Source of the DNA: Parelaphostrongylus tenuis
Taxonomy: Eukaryota; Nematoda; Chromadorea; Rhabditida; Metastrongylidae
Direction: 5' to 3'
DNA length: 64,000 nt
Assembly (NCBI GenBank): GCA_019055375.1
Contig: JAHQIW010004522.1
Coordinates: 62,001-126,000, forward strand
This document shows positions 24,440-36,389 of this stretch, piece after piece. Position 1 is the stretch's first letter. Every line of letters starts with the position of its first letter. The position numbers were made by a program, and so were the translations under genes. The notes beneath the pieces are model-generated. The model was not told where the DNA came from, searched no databases, and saw nothing but the letters and a program-made list of their open reading frames with translations.

Positions 24440-24860
24440 TCTATAAGGTCAGTGCAATTGTAATTGTGGTTTTAGTACGGGATGGAATCGTGATCACTTC
24501 TGCAGTTTGTTTCATGTGGCGGGAGTGGTAAATGGTTGACGTTGAGTTCTTCTGCATCATCTTGTGTAGTATTAAGAAGATGAGCCTTGAAGATTGCTTT
24601 ACCCACGACTTCTGATGAAGATGGTACAAAAGTAATTGCGATCCATGCATTGCTGAAGTGCGCCTCCTTTAGGAAACCTCTTGAACCACCACTGCACAGT
24701 ACGTCCGTTAGCAATTTGCCGACCAAATAAGTTGCTGATGCTACGAATTGTCTCTGATGCTTCGCAATCCATTTTGAACACCAGTAAGAAATTTGCTTGA
24801 ATTCGCTACTTGTCCAACAGTCGTTCCATAGTTCAAAGAAGTTAAAGATAAATGTAAGTT
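24440..24860 (-). mobile_element. Hsmar1/bandit-like mariner fragment
   Basis: The minus strand encodes the N-terminal helix-turn-helix of this lineage (SETIRSISNLFGRQIANGRT, then VQWWFKRFPKGG), directly joined to a downstream segment that is out of frame. This lineage is known from hookworms, which is the reason for the hookworm-like suggestion. Core and C-terminus are missing. Confidence 0.7.
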
Positions 24861-25994
24861 ACACGTCATCAGCAATAAAATAAAGCGAGAAATGCGCATC
24901 AAAATGACGCGTAACATATCTCAACTACATTTTGATTAAACTAACATAATCGCCATATTTTTTAATTTTACATGACCAGAGATCACATATTATGCGAATC
25001 CTGGCACTCTTTCGCCCGACTTATTTCGTCGTATTCACCTTCCACGACGATCGTCAAAAATTTTTCGTGTGCCTTCCGCTATTGCTTGAGGATTTTCGTT
25101 ATGAAAGTTGTTGTGTACTATTCCAGCCGATTTTTCGCGGAATCTTGAGACAGTTGTGCTTGGGCGTTCCCAGATCTTGTAAATCGTAGAGAGCTTCCCG
25201 GACAGAAAGCAATATCCCTTTTCCGGCTGGATGGCAGGGGACTTGGTCAGCCAGGGAGGATTCGAGCCAGAGACATCACTAGCACCGCCCCCCGCCACGA
25301 TACTAAAAATATCAGTTAGTACTCCATCCCAAGTTCTAGAAAAATTCCGCAGTGAAAAAACTGTGGAATATGGGCGCAGAAGAATCGAAAGAGCATTTGT
25401 ACTTGAAGCATAAGAACCACTGTTGAAACATCGCCTTCAGGCTTTGAGCGGTATTTCTCGCAATAGAAGTTACTCATCTTTTCGAAAATCTTCAAAGTAA
25501 AAACTTAAAGTTCAAAACCTGTATGAGTAACTAAATAAATAGATGGCCTGACTTCACAACTCGAGAACACTCTAACTCCATGAACAGGGCCAAATCATTT
25601 TCCGAAGGATTCATTTTCTGTCACACTAAGAATGATCTTTAATCTCGTTCATGACTAAACAAGCCTACGATCCTCTAACGTCAGAAAATCATTACTAGAG
25701 TTGTATAGAATCATTTAACTCTCCCTAATTCACGTGATACCGTCCTAACACGACTGTGCCAGGATTTTAAATAAAAACTTGTTCAACATTCGGCGAAATT
25801 TACTGAGCAGACGAAAATTCTCAAAAGTCCTAACCCGTATTTACAAATTCGAAGCTCTTCGAGGATGACGCAGTCAAGGCAACGAACCGAGTGTTAGAAG
25901 TTTTGGGATCCACGCAATATGTGATGTAGGATCACAAAACCATCATTCCATTTGCTTCCAAAAATGTCTTAACAACTTAGCAGCTGTAATGACT

Positions 25995-26081
25995 CGGCTT
26001 AATATTATAGGGGCCAGGTTTGAAGAGGGCTACATAACGGCTTAATATTATAGGGGCCAAGGTATGAACAGGGCTATATAA
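25995..26081. repeat. Two-copy tandem duplication, 43 and 44 bases
   Basis: CGGCTTAATATTATAGGGGC begins at 25995 and again at 26038; the rest of each unit ends GGGCTA-ATAA with a few differences. Confidence 0.9.
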
Positions 26082-27317
26082 CTAGTAAACAGCAACAAAA
26101 GCTACAAGTCCAAGATAACACAGATTAAAACATTATCAATCTCAGGCTCGTTTCCTCCTAAGTAAGCTAAACAACGTAGAGAACAGTATTTTGAAGATAT
26201 GACTATTATGAAAGAAAAATTTACATCTACTCTAATACCCATTATAGGAGAGACTTCTCAGAGCAGGTCAAATATCATCATATACCTCGAGATCTTCAAA
26301 TGCACAAGGAACATGTGAGTGAGCACATAAAGGAGAGGTGGAACAAGATAAAGCACAAACGAGAGGTGAAGAAAATTGAAGGCTCTCAGAATAAGCGAGT
26401 TAAATATGCTAGTAAAATCCAATGCTAAGAAGAAATCTGTATTTTTCAAGAATAAAAAAGAGATTGGGGCCAAAACTAGCGACTCTATACTTCAATGGTT
26501 CAAATACTGATCACTCCTTACTAACAAATAGTCACAAAAACACGTGTCTCAATGGCTCCTATACACCTCACCAATGATAATTGTGATGAGTTTCCGTACC
26601 CTAATGATTCAGTTTCGTAATATCACATTGCGCCCGCATCAGATTCCGAGTCCGAACTAAAGAATTCATTTGAGATTGGCCGGGATCGTTGCCTAAACAC
26701 ATCGAATTTGTTGTAATCCATTCATTCTGAAGAATGAAGACATATTACACGCACTTTCCCGCTACTTTTGTCAACTCTTGGTACTCTTTGTATTTACGAA
26801 CTGAAGAGTCGTTCCCAGTCTTCCTTAAAAAAAAAAAAAGAGAACATGATGAAATAAGCACAAGAAAAGTTTATTTCACAGCTTACGATGAAGAAAAATG
26901 CTTTGATTTCGATGCAGAAGATAGTGAAGCTAGTAAATGACGTGGACTTCGTCGTTGTGAGGTTTCCTGATAGTAATACGCTGAACGTGAATGTTCAGGA
27001 AGCTCATAGAGTTGAGAGCGCTCAGATGGAAGAAGTCCCGTCGACCTTCTCGATGACCTTAATTATAAAAAAAGGAATAAGTGCAGGTGGTGACTGAATA
27101 CTCCATGGAAAGCGAAAATTCTCATACTTCACTTGATAAACAGCTAACACCACGCTTAGTAAATCTTGAGCTGAAGGAAGAAAGAACAACTGCAATGGAG
27201 TCTCCCGATGAGTGAGCGAAAGAGAATATAATAAGGCTAAAAAAACTACTACCCATTGGCCAATTTAAAACAAATATTGAACTTGTGTTAGCTTTGAAAC
27301 ACTGGATAGGAGTTCAA

Positions 27318-27435
27318 CTCGCATTTCGCCTCTTCTGAGAGTGTGTGCTAGAGTAGGAACCTTGTTAGTGCAGTGATTAGCCAGCGGTCTCGAGAATGGT
27401 ACAAGACGGGCTCAGTACCCGGCCGAGGTTCGAAG
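27318..27435. repeat. Palindromic tRNA-like element remnant (family A)
   Basis: A short minus arm (GAGTTCAACTCGCATTTCGC) is followed by a plus arm with TAGTGCAGTGATTAGC and a box B relic (GGGCTCAGTACCC) and the TTATGCATATTACC end. Confidence 0.5.
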
Positions 27436-27833
27436 TTATGCATATTACCTAATATTCCTAGACATGTACTCTTAAGATAATATTACTGCTAGAGAAGCGG
27501 TCAAATAAAAATTCTTGTCAGTCATATTGCTCGGTTACTCGCAGTAGCTCTAGGCGATCCTACTCTAAAAGTGATTCGCAGAAACTCAAGGAGAATAAAG
27601 AAAACAAAAACAATTTTGACATACTTTTTACTGAAAGAGACGGTCTCGCCATCACTTTTCGGTGTACGCCGGAAAACAACCTGTCGTTTCCACCTACTGT
27701 CATTGTTCTCGTCATACAGAAATCTTTGCTTCTCATTGCCATCATCATCATCTCGTCATCATCATCATAATCATCATAATCATCGATAGTATTGCTCCCG
27801 TAATGTTTCCAGCTTAATATGGAATTAAAACAA

Positions 27834-27839
27834 TTTATT
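27834..27839 (-). terminator. AATAAA polyadenylation signal of the NEMP gene
   Basis: Reverse-strand AATAAA, about 90 bases after the stop codon at 27930-27928. The coding frame ends CAG TAA; the following bases GTAAGT resemble a splice donor, but the in-frame stop plus this signal favour a terminal exon. Confidence 0.6.
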
Positions 27840-27927
27840 GCACCTGGCTAAAAGATGCACTTCAACATAGAATGAACAGCGTAAGTGCTCAAACAAATTC
27901 GACTCTCACAATAAAAAAGGGTTACAC

Positions 27928-30900
27928 TTACTGATTTGAGGACCCTGAATCTTCATCGTACAAATCTTCTTCATCCTCTAGAACATGACCCTCCCTACCG
28001 TCGACGAATCGAGCAAGCCTAAAGTCGTGGAACCGACATCTCACAATGAATGATACACTGTCAGATAAGATCACCAGAATTTTACAGAAAGGTTTGTAGA
28101 TCAAATTATGCTCTATAAGGGTAGTTTTATGAAAACTGACTATCCTTAGAAATGAACTCTTAAAATGTTAACTGCCTTGAAACAAATTTGCTAGAGTTCT
28201 CACCGTAAGAACTTTGAATATACCTGAATTAGTTAATAAATCTCAAGCACTATAGTGCGATAGCTTCCTATACCTCTTGGGATCCCGAACTTTGCTAGTC
28301 AGTTTCCACACATCAGCTTCTGGACTCCGGCAAAATTCGCGTAGACGTTCAAGTTCCCTCCTGGTCACTTCTACACCTTCTTTTGTGTACTCCTCTTCAG
28401 TTAGCAAACGGTGTTTTGGTGGGAAAATCTTCCACCTGAAGCCAACAACTTTAGATAAACACGTCGATTTTCGATTTATAAAGGAATTCCAGGTTTACCA
28501 AAATCTCACCAAATACTGGTTAGTACACTGGTTGCTCCATATAACGGATTCCAATACCATGAACGTGTAGACTGTGAAGGAGAAGTATTGCAATTGTACC
28601 CAAGGAAAGTTCCTGCACCTGAAAACCAAGTCTTAGAAACCACTCATTCTAGCCAGTATACTCTGAAATAAGCCTAACAACTAGGGAAATGACCTGCTAC
28701 CTGTGATGATGAGTAGATAATAATCATTGATATCATTTGTAAAGTCCACTGAGCAATATCGCGAGAACGTCTATCTTTCGGTGGTCCTCTTTTGTAGCAA
28801 ACAGCAAAAGAGATAGCCAAGACAGTCACCTAGAGAAAACAATCACTTTCATTTCTTATAATCCTCAACTCTCTAGCGACCACGCATACAGATTTCGATA
28901 CGCACGGTACGGTAATTGTTCCCCTTCCAAACCATTTCTCAAACCCCCTAAGCTCGGTTCAGGATCTTTCTTAATGTTGTAAATCTAAAAACAGAACGAC
29001 GATACCAAAAAAAAAAACCGGTTCGTCGCGTCTTTAGTGATTACTGATCAGTGAATACATACTGGCTCCAAAACGATAATCAGCTCAGCTGTGATTGAAT
29101 GTTCGTACGTATAAACGTATATGCAAAAAAGATTGAGTGATGTGTTAAGCTCTAAACCAGCTCAGACAGGAGTTAAATCCAGGTCTCGCTTTTACCGAAG
29201 GCGATCACTGTGTTGTAGAAGAGCGTCGGCAGATCAAGGACCTCGACGTTCTGGTAGTTGGTATCCACTCCCGATAAGGGTGATACACGGGTTCAACTCC
29301 TGTTTGGGTAGTCCAGAGTTCTGGATATCACTCAGCATTCTTGGCTCTTCTCATAACATCAGATCACTGCTAAAGATGCGGCGAAATAGAGAACCTTCAT
29401 GTTTAATATGCAAAAGCTTCAAGATGGATCAGTAACATACTTTTTTTCAAATGCACATATAGGTGGCCAGATGCAATAGTAATTCTTTCGCTATTGCGGT
29501 CAGGACGACAATTGATCTACGGCGTACCGTTATTCGTAAAAGGCGCGCGATTTCCATCGAATGATTGAAGTTTTTCTGCGTTGAGAAGGAAAACCTTAGG
29601 TTTTTGGTGCTACCCTGACACTGCATGATTTTCGCTACATGCTCCCTTGCTTTGATACATGTGTAATTGTTACGGCGCGAAGAGAACTTTGAGAGTGAAA
29701 CGTGATCTTCTTTCCGCTCTTATACGACACTACATAAATACCTTTCTAGAAATCAAAGCTGTTCTGGAAGCACTAATTCTATGCTATCAAATGGTCACCA
29801 AACTTCTGATGAAAAGTCATCCACAAACCCTGGCCGAGTAACTAATGCGCGCGAAGTGTGAAACGTAATCTTGTCTTGCTGCCACAGTACACTGAGAAGA
29901 CCTTCTTGGAAAGCAATCACAGTGATGAAATCAATGAGGTTTCAGCTCAGAAATATTTACTAAAAGTCTGGTGAAATAACTCTATGCAGCAAAAAAGGCA
30001 TTTAATTGGTCGTGTACTTGAACGCGTACACTTCATCGCAAATGAGGTAGACCCAACGCTGATGAATAAAAACTTCACATACAAAATAAGCCACGAGAAG
30101 CTTTTGATACCGGAAGACAATCGTTGCCAAATTCTTCCAAGCGAAATGGAGGACGTAAAAAGATAAAGACCATCCGCCGATGAGAATCGGGAGTCGTATA
30201 AGAGACTTAAAAATTCATTATATGACATATAAACTCCAGAGCTAGAAACATATAAATGTGGAAAACAATTTCTAAAACAATATAAAAGCCTAGCTTCTTC
30301 TTACAAAGGAAAAAGTCACTAATACTGATGAACGTTGAACAAACCTTTGGTGCTACTCTATATAGAATAAACACAATAATGAGTAGTGACGTCAGCAACC
30401 CCAACGAACAACCACTTCCATAGTAAAAAAGCGAGTTTCGAACTAAGTCATTCGCGAAAATAAAAAGCAGAACGCCTGCCACAAACACTCCTAATCGAAT
30501 ATTGTTAACTTCTGAAATAGAAAATAAAGATATGGCAATGGCAAGAGAATCAACAAAGTCAGTTGCAAGCCACCAAGTTCAACTAAAAAAAAGCTTCTTC
30601 ACTAAAGAAAAAGATATAAACTCCCGCTCTTGATTGATCCCTAAGATATTTGATATGCATTCGACTCCATTCGTAACATTGTAGAAGTGAACTGAATGCA
30701 TATACGGCCTTTACAATGACTCGCGATTGGCTTACCGATGGACATGGTTGGGCAAAAACTTCTGAGAAATTTTTGAAAGTTTCATGTTTGATATCTTTGT
30801 TTCGCTTTGACTTTATTGTTTTGTACATACTTATCTAGTTTATTGGAACCTCGAAGATATGCCTTGCTCGGGCCGGCTACCCGTTTTGAATGAAAGTGAC

Positions 30901-33432
30901 TTGCAAGCCACTCTGGATGCTGACCCTTCATCAAGCGCTCGTGACTTGGCGGAAGAGCTTGGTGTTTTGAAGCAGATCGTTTAACTTTGTCCACAAGAGG
31001 CCCCGTCAGGATCCGCATGAGCTTTATCTGATTACGGACTCTTTCGATCAAAGCAACACTTTTTAGTGTCAATCGATTTGAATAATGAAGTTGAGGAAGC
31101 ATGTGAAGAGTTCTCCTAGTTTAAGGAGCCGGAATGGTACTTCAAGCAGGTCCGGAATTATGCAGAACGATTGCATAAAGTCGTGTCCATTGGTGGTCTA
31201 TACTTTGAAGAATAGTTACTACTTTCATTCTGCTCATATAAACGAAACTTCCAAAAAATTGCTCAGTACATTTTGCTCAAACTCTAAGAACCAAGTCCCT
31301 GCTACCCTCCCAAACGAGTTTGGTATCAATTTGTCGACCCAGAGAGACAAGACTTAGTAAGCTTTGAGCGCTGGACAGAAATATCGAGCACGAGTGCGAT
31401 GCAGGTCACTTTTAACCACTGCGCCACATGTGACTCTTATCATCTACCACTTGTCCACTTAGCATCTACAAATCCCTAACATAAGAATGAGACTCCTCAC
31501 TCAGTACTTTAGCACCAACGGTGTATGGCAAACGTGTCGAAATCCCGATGACCGTGTCATTGAAAACATTAAGATGGCGGCTTCTCCAGAAATCAGCGCT
31601 CTTGAATAATCCAAACAGTCGGTTGTCAAAGTGGAAATCCTCTTGTACGACGCTACAATTGTCGCCCTGAAAAGAACTCAAGATAACGTAGAACAGATAG
31701 TGCTAAATGAAAGATGAAGCGTAAACTCTCGAGGATGATCAAGCCTAAGGGGTGTGCCATGTATTCGATTCATCCGTAACATCATTTCAAAGTTTCAATG
31801 CATATTTGGCCTTTACAAGGGCTTGCGCTGGCCTGCCAATGTACCCAGTGCGTGTTTAATCCACTTAGACTACAGCGGTGGCTAACTCATCGACCCCGCC
31901 AAGATGGAAGGCCTAGGGAGTCTTGGGGCGTGGGATCGAAGCATCAGATGTACGACACGCTCTAGATATTGCGCAACATGCGCCCGGATGGTGTTCGCAC
32001 TCTTTGTACATAAAATCCCACTAATATTGATAAAAAAGTAGTAGTGTAGTCTTGATAGAGATATAAGGAAAATACCATTTGATGGAGAGAAAGTTATAAA
32101 AGGAGAAAGAAGACAAGGTAACATACAAAAAGCGCACCTTGTAAAGATCATAAGTGTCCTCATCGGTTAGATTGAGCTCCAAAAAAGTATCAGCGAAAGC
32201 ATTAACTAAGGAATAATCTAAACCTCTATGGATATATAGATCCAACTCATCCTTCACCTTTCCTGGTACAATCCATCTTGATGTTCCGAGCTCTGAATAC
32301 AGCAAGGATTTACAATCCTACACATGTAACTGCCTGAAAATAAAAAAAAAAGAATGGTGGACATTCTTCTGCCTGGAAGTTACGGAGTGTCATAGGCCAT
32401 AAAAAGACGCCCAAGAGCTAAAGAATGCGATGATTCTAGCCGAAAGAGCACAAAGGGTCAAATCGCCACCACTTCTCAACAATAGGGTAATCCCTGGTCC
32501 AATCGGCGCCTAGTACTGCTAGCTGGAAATTCGAGGGCACGGATTTTCTTAGACACGATGGGAAAACACCTCCCAGAAGTGTCGCTTAAAGCAAGAATTC
32601 CTGCGGTTCACAAGCGTCCGTAAAGATAGGACACTAAGAGTTATCAGAAATGATCAAAGAAAAGGACAAAGATAAAGTTCTTGGCGTTGATCAATTCGTA
32701 TGAGATGTGCTTCGTCTTCGTTGAGAATCTTCATGGAGCATCGTCTGCGTGACTGAATGCACATTTGGCCATTACAATGACTCACGGTGGCCTACGAATC
32801 TATATAATCAGTGGCGCTATTTCCTATAGCAAGTTCGGTAGCTTCACTAACAATGGATGAATAGGTTTGATGAGCCTTGCGCGTGATCGAACCTTCGACC
32901 ATTAATTGCTGGACCACGCGTATCGCAAAGCACTTCTGATCACTGCGCCACACGATCTCTTATGGCTAAGTGACACTCGGAAAGAGATGACATCTAAAAG
33001 TTTATGGCTGCCACTGGGTTCGTGCATCACAGCTAACGGTTAGTTAAATTGAAGACATCTTAATCTAGAAGAATCTCTATCTTCCCGCTTACATAGGAGT
33101 GCTATGAAGTTATAAGTTACATCCAAAGCTCAGACGGAGGTTAAACCGTGTATTACCTTTTCCAGGGACGCGTATTACCACTAGACCCGCGCCGCGATAC
33201 GGGTGGAACTCGGGTTCAAATCCTATCTGGGTCCAAGTCTTACATATCACTCAGCATCCTTTGATCTACGAAAATAGCTCACTCGAAGCCTCCTGAAATG
33301 CCTGAAAAAGAAGCATATGAGTAGTAAATACTCACCTCTGGCTTGACAAATGGCGGTACAGGAGCTCACTCGGAACAACAATACCACTAATATGAAAGTG
33401 AATAGCGCCGAGAGTCGCTCCCAGCAGATCAT
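27928..33432 (-). CDS. NEMP1: NEMP/TMEM194 nuclear envelope integral membrane protein
   Basis: Inner nuclear membrane protein of the NEMP family. Core exons, 5' to 3' on the minus strand: 32317-32138, 31666-31508, 30511-30345, 28829-28701, 28618-28529, 28435-28274, 28018-27928 (stop TAA). Family signatures: a membrane exon with LVRNSLFYYGSGCSLGLLTS, then SFAVCYKRGPP followed by QWTLQMIS, then HRLLTEEEY, RRELERLREF and DPKRLARFVDG, and an acidic tail. A likely signal-peptide exon, MICWERLSALFTF to CQAR at 33432-33336, ends on a good GTGAGT donor, but its phase (1) does not fit the next exon (phase 0), so one exon is missing there. Another is missing between 31508 and 30511 (phase 0 to 1). The TM2-TM3 linker between 30345 and 28829 is not placed; an open minus-strand stretch at about 29000-28870 is a weak candidate. 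A frame problem lies near 28515-28528. The family call is strong, the complete model is not. Confidence 0.85.
29133..29345. repeat. Palindromic tRNA-like element (family A)
   Basis: Outer ends TGAGTGATGTGTTAAGCTCT and GTTCTGGATATCACTCAGCA are inverted. Arms contain CAGACAGGAGTTAAATCC and ACGGGTTCAACTCCTGTTTG. It lies in a NEMP intron. Confidence 0.65.
29480..29985. repeat. Copy of the large TTAA-type repeat family
   Basis: GGCGCGCGATTTCC, GGAAAACCTTAGGTTTTTGG and AGAGTGAAACGTGATCTTC blocks recur in elements at 14.7, 42.4, 47.8, 52.2 and 54.6 kb. It lies in a NEMP intron; the ends are not clear. Confidence 0.45.
30600..30745 (-). repeat. Partial family B SINE in a NEMP intron
   Basis: TTCGACTCCATTCGTAACAT, GAATGCATATACGGCCTTTA and ACTCGCGATTGGC match the body of the family B copy at 34.7 kb; the tRNA-like head is missing. 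Confidence 0.55.
30830..31220 (+). mobile_element. Internally deleted mariner relic in a NEMP intron
   Basis: CSGRLPVLNESDLQATLDAD and SSARDLAEELGV (mariner N-terminal linker) are followed by NNEVEEACEEFS and EWYFKQVRNYAERLHKVV (C-terminal end). The catalytic core is missing and stops are present. It has the same deletion pattern as at 1.2 kb. Confidence 0.7.
31725..31905 (-). repeat. Partial family B SINE in a NEMP intron
   Basis: TCTCGAGGATGATCAAGCCT, GTGCCATGTATTCGATTC, ATGCATATTTGGCCTTTACA and GCGCTGGCCTGCCAATGTAC follow the order of the family. The head is truncated. Confidence 0.55.
32655..32965 (-). repeat. Family B SINE
   Basis: From AAAGATAAAGTTCTTGGCGT and GATCAATTCGTATGAGATG to the inverted head GATCACTGCGCCACACGATC. 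It lies upstream of the second NEMP exon. Confidence 0.65.
33112..33262. repeat. Short palindromic tRNA-like element (family A)
   Basis: CAGACGGAGGTTAAACCGTG and CTCGGGTTCAAATCCTATCT are the two inverted T-arm regions, joined almost directly at CCACTAGACCCGCGCCGCGA. Almost no spacer remains. It is about 75 bases downstream of the NEMP first exon. Confidence 0.65.
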
Positions 33433-33512
33433 AAATCGACTTCCAAAGATCGCTCTGTCCACAGTCGCAACAACAAACACAAGAGGAGATCGACCGAAAC
33501 TTCTGTAATATT

Positions 33513-34170
33513 GGGTCATTCCATAAGTTCTGGAATTAGAATGATAAACATGAAATGTATTAACCTGGAGTAATTAAAACTACGTGGTTTTGGTCTCATT
33601 CAATTGCGCATTTTCTTGCAAACATTTTGCTATACAACTTGCTTATGCTTGCTTTGAGATGGAGCTGTCGTGGTAACAAATTCGCTTGCTACTCAAGCAC
33701 GAATGGCGCTTGAGGGAGAGATGTTCGTGAAGCGACGCGCAAAATTGATGGGGTTTCCTGTGGAGGGCCCGAGCGGGACCGATCCTCCACAGTGTCCCCT
33801 CCAGTGCTGAACTTCGCAAACCACTTTTTAGCCGTCCTTTCTGCAACCGTATTATCGCCTCAGGCTCCATTAGCCGTTTCACCTCCACGGACCCACGCTG
33901 GTGGACACGCCCAGACGTGGGTCAGCGGAAGTCAAGCGGTTGCCCGCGTCGCTTCACTAGCCTTTTTTTCCGACGCGCCATTCGTGCTTGACTAGCAAGC
34001 GAATTTGTCTACAAGACAGTTCCGTCTTAAATCAAGTATAAGCAATGTGTATACCAACTTGTTAGCAAGAAATCGCGCAATTGAACGATACTAAAATCGT
34101 GCGATTTTAACTACTTCTAGTTACTAAATTCGGTGTTTATTGCCCTAGTGCAAAAACTTGAGGAACGTCC
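33513..34170. mobile_element. Fold-back element made of two inverted mariner 5' ends
   Basis: Left end GGGTCATTCCATAAGTTCTG, right end CAAAAACTTGAGGAACGTCC. Both arms carry the transposase start (TGGAGCTGTCGTGG on the left; on the right, inverted, GACAGTTCCGTC). The centre holds a short inverted GGACCCACGCTGG/CACGTGGGTCAGC-like hairpin. It lies 81 bases upstream of the NEMP candidate start codon. Confidence 0.7.
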
Positions 34171-34639
34171 TGATATGAAAAGTTAGAAAATTTATAAATC
34201 GAATAATGCGTAAACAACGAGATTATTACTGGAACGTAAATTGCTCTGCTAGAACTTCTATCAGCTTCGTACTCAGCCTTTATCCCCCCAAATGGGACTC
34301 CGCCTCATCATGACTGAGAGGTGTTCCTGGGAGTCGGACTGCGATGTACATCGGAGTGTTCAACCTCCCAAGAGGGTCACCCAAACAGAGAAAGGAGTAC
34401 TATTTTTCCACTCGGAAAGTCAAGGCGGTAATCTCTCTCTGCTCCACAAGGGTCGGCAACTGCTCTGATGTGGTGAAAACCTGAGCAAACCTAGGCTAGG
34501 CTTACCTCGGGACTCCAGGAAATAAAACAGCTGGACCCACACACTTCCACATGCTGGGGTCAGTCCAATTCGTGAAGACAGACAGCCCTCCTGGATCCGA
34601 TAGTGAGGGAGTAAAAGAGAGAAAAGGATAAAGCTTCCG

Positions 34640-34910
34640 GCGTTGACTTAACCCTGGAGGATGCGCCATGCATTCGATTTCACTCGTAGCATCGTAGAGG
34701 TGATTGGGAGCATATTTGACCTTTACAATGACTCGCGGTGGCCTACCGATCTACCAGTCCAGTGGTGCTATTCTCCCAGAGAGGTCCGGCACCAATCTGC
34801 CGATTGCGGAGGGACGGAAGGCTTTGAAAGCCTTGGTCGGGGATCGAACCAACGACCACATATGCGTCGCGAGACACCTCCAACCACTGTGTCACTCACG
34901 CCCACCATAT
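34640..34910 (-). repeat. Family B SINE
   Basis: Minus-strand copy: CTTCCGGCGTTGACTTAACC, GGATGCGCCATGCATTCG, CTTTACAATGACTCGCGGTG, CCCAGAGAGGTCCGGCACCA and an inverted head GGATCGAACCAACGACCACA. Confidence 0.7.
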
Positions 34911-34924
34911 TTTGCATGTACATA

Positions 34925-35660
34925 TATCTTACGGGCAATGTAGCGCAGTGGTTAGCGACGCGGCGTATCGCAAAGCGAGCGAATGTAAGAAGTGCTGGGG
35001 TCCGGAGAGGAGTTATGACGACGGCACGTGTAAACGAGTAAACAAACAAATAAGCACAAACAATGTCACGCTTTAAACCAAAATCGGGCCCCAATGTTAT
35101 CTTTCTGAGACGTTTGATCGGGGCAGGAAGCTCCTACTCTCCCAAGCAAGTCCAGCAAGAATATGTCGACTGTGGAGGATTGGAAGGCTCGGAGAGCCCT
35201 CGGCGGGGTCGAACCAACGAGCATATGTGTCACAGGACACAGGGCACCTATAACCACTGCGCTACATGCACAAATAGTTCCGGTTGCACAAAATACCGGT
35301 TGAGCAAGTCTCCTTGCAATCTCGAGGATAGCCTGGCTGTGGCGTTCCATAGGGCGTTGTTGACCGCCGAAGGGAGTTGGGAGGTGGAGTTCGGCTCCAC
35401 GAGCGCCGCGACGAGCATCACAACCACTCGGCCACGGCCTCCCAGATTATGTAAACTACACGTTCTATTATTGAAAGGCAGCGTAGCGCGGTGGTTAGCG
35501 ACGCAGCGTACCAGAAAGCGAGGTCATTGGGTCGATGGTTCGATCCTAATCGAATGCCATAAGTGCTGGGATCCGGACAGGGATTTGTGACGACGAGTCG
35601 TGAATAAGTAACAAAGTAAACAAGCAAACAAGTAAACAAACGAATAAATAAACATAAACA
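34925..35660. repeat. Cluster of tRNA-derived SINEs, family C
   Basis: Two plus-strand copies (34930-35060 and 35475-35655) share GCAGCGTAGCGCGGTGGTTA (box A), a box B-like GGTTCGATCC, AAGTGCTGGGATCCGGA and a tail of AAACAAGC and AAACAAGT units. Minus-strand relatives at 35100-35290 and 35320-35440 lie between them. A 175-codon chance frame runs through the cluster and is not a gene. Confidence 0.65.
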
Positions 35661-36389
35661 ACACCGCACTTCAAATTGAAATCGGGCGCCAACATTATTT
35701 TTTCGTGACCTCGATTGGCGCAAGAAGTGGCGATGGGTCACGGGATGTGGCAGGAGCCTCCTAGCCAAAGCGTCATTGTTCTTCGTTGAGGGCGTCTCAT
35801 CTGACTCTTTGGCTTCCGGCCAGATCCTGCGCCACAACTTTTACTAGTAATCGATATCGTTCATTTCAATCGATAAATCGATTTTTTGTCTCCCACCAAT
35901 TCTGCTCCAGAAGTGGGAGGAGTTTCTGTGGTCATTAGAGCCCGAGGAGATCAAGTATCCATCGTTCAGTCGATATAAAAGTTGGGGTCCTGTTCCTCTT
36001 TTTCATTTGACTAAATTTTTCTTATTTATAGTAGGTGGTTTTGCTTATGAACAAACTGTTGCCGATAGGGAGGAACGTTGTAAAGCCGAAACTTGAACGA
36101 GTGTCGTTACCGTATCACCGTTACCGTAATTTGACCTACCGACTAGGCCAGGTTTGATCTGCCAATTTCAATCGATATTACCCCTTTGGGTCCTAGTGCA
36201 CCGTCGTGCCGATACCTTTCTTTTTCGCGGAAATCAGGTTTCTTTGAGTTTCATGCTGTTCACAACCAAGCTAGTCGCTTATCAGTACTCTCAGTGATTT
36301 CAGATAAAAAACGCCGCTTTTTTCACAAGGTTGGCACCGTAAGACGAGGATGACCGCGTGATCTGTCGATCTGCAATCGATATTGTCCG

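Larger units (their letters stand above)
24865..27830. other. Intergenic between the convergent GDE1 and NEMP genes
   Basis: No supported gene. It contains a 43-44-base direct duplication at 25995-26081, a family A half element at 27318-27435, and a CAT/ATC microsatellite at 27738-27785. Frames at 26734-27097 have no motif. Confidence 0.45.

Noticed and set aside
26734..27097. Two plus-strand frames as a small gene
   Set aside because: Both start in A-rich DNA, have no motif, and do not join through a plausible intron.
27928..27940. Splice donor GTAAGT at the end of the last NEMP exon
   Set aside because: The frame reads CAG TAA through it, and an AATAAA follows about 90 bases later; no further exon with NEMP features was found.
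35063..35590. 175-codon open frame on the plus strand
   Set aside because: It runs through several tRNA-derived SINE copies in both orientations and has no protein motif or splice context.
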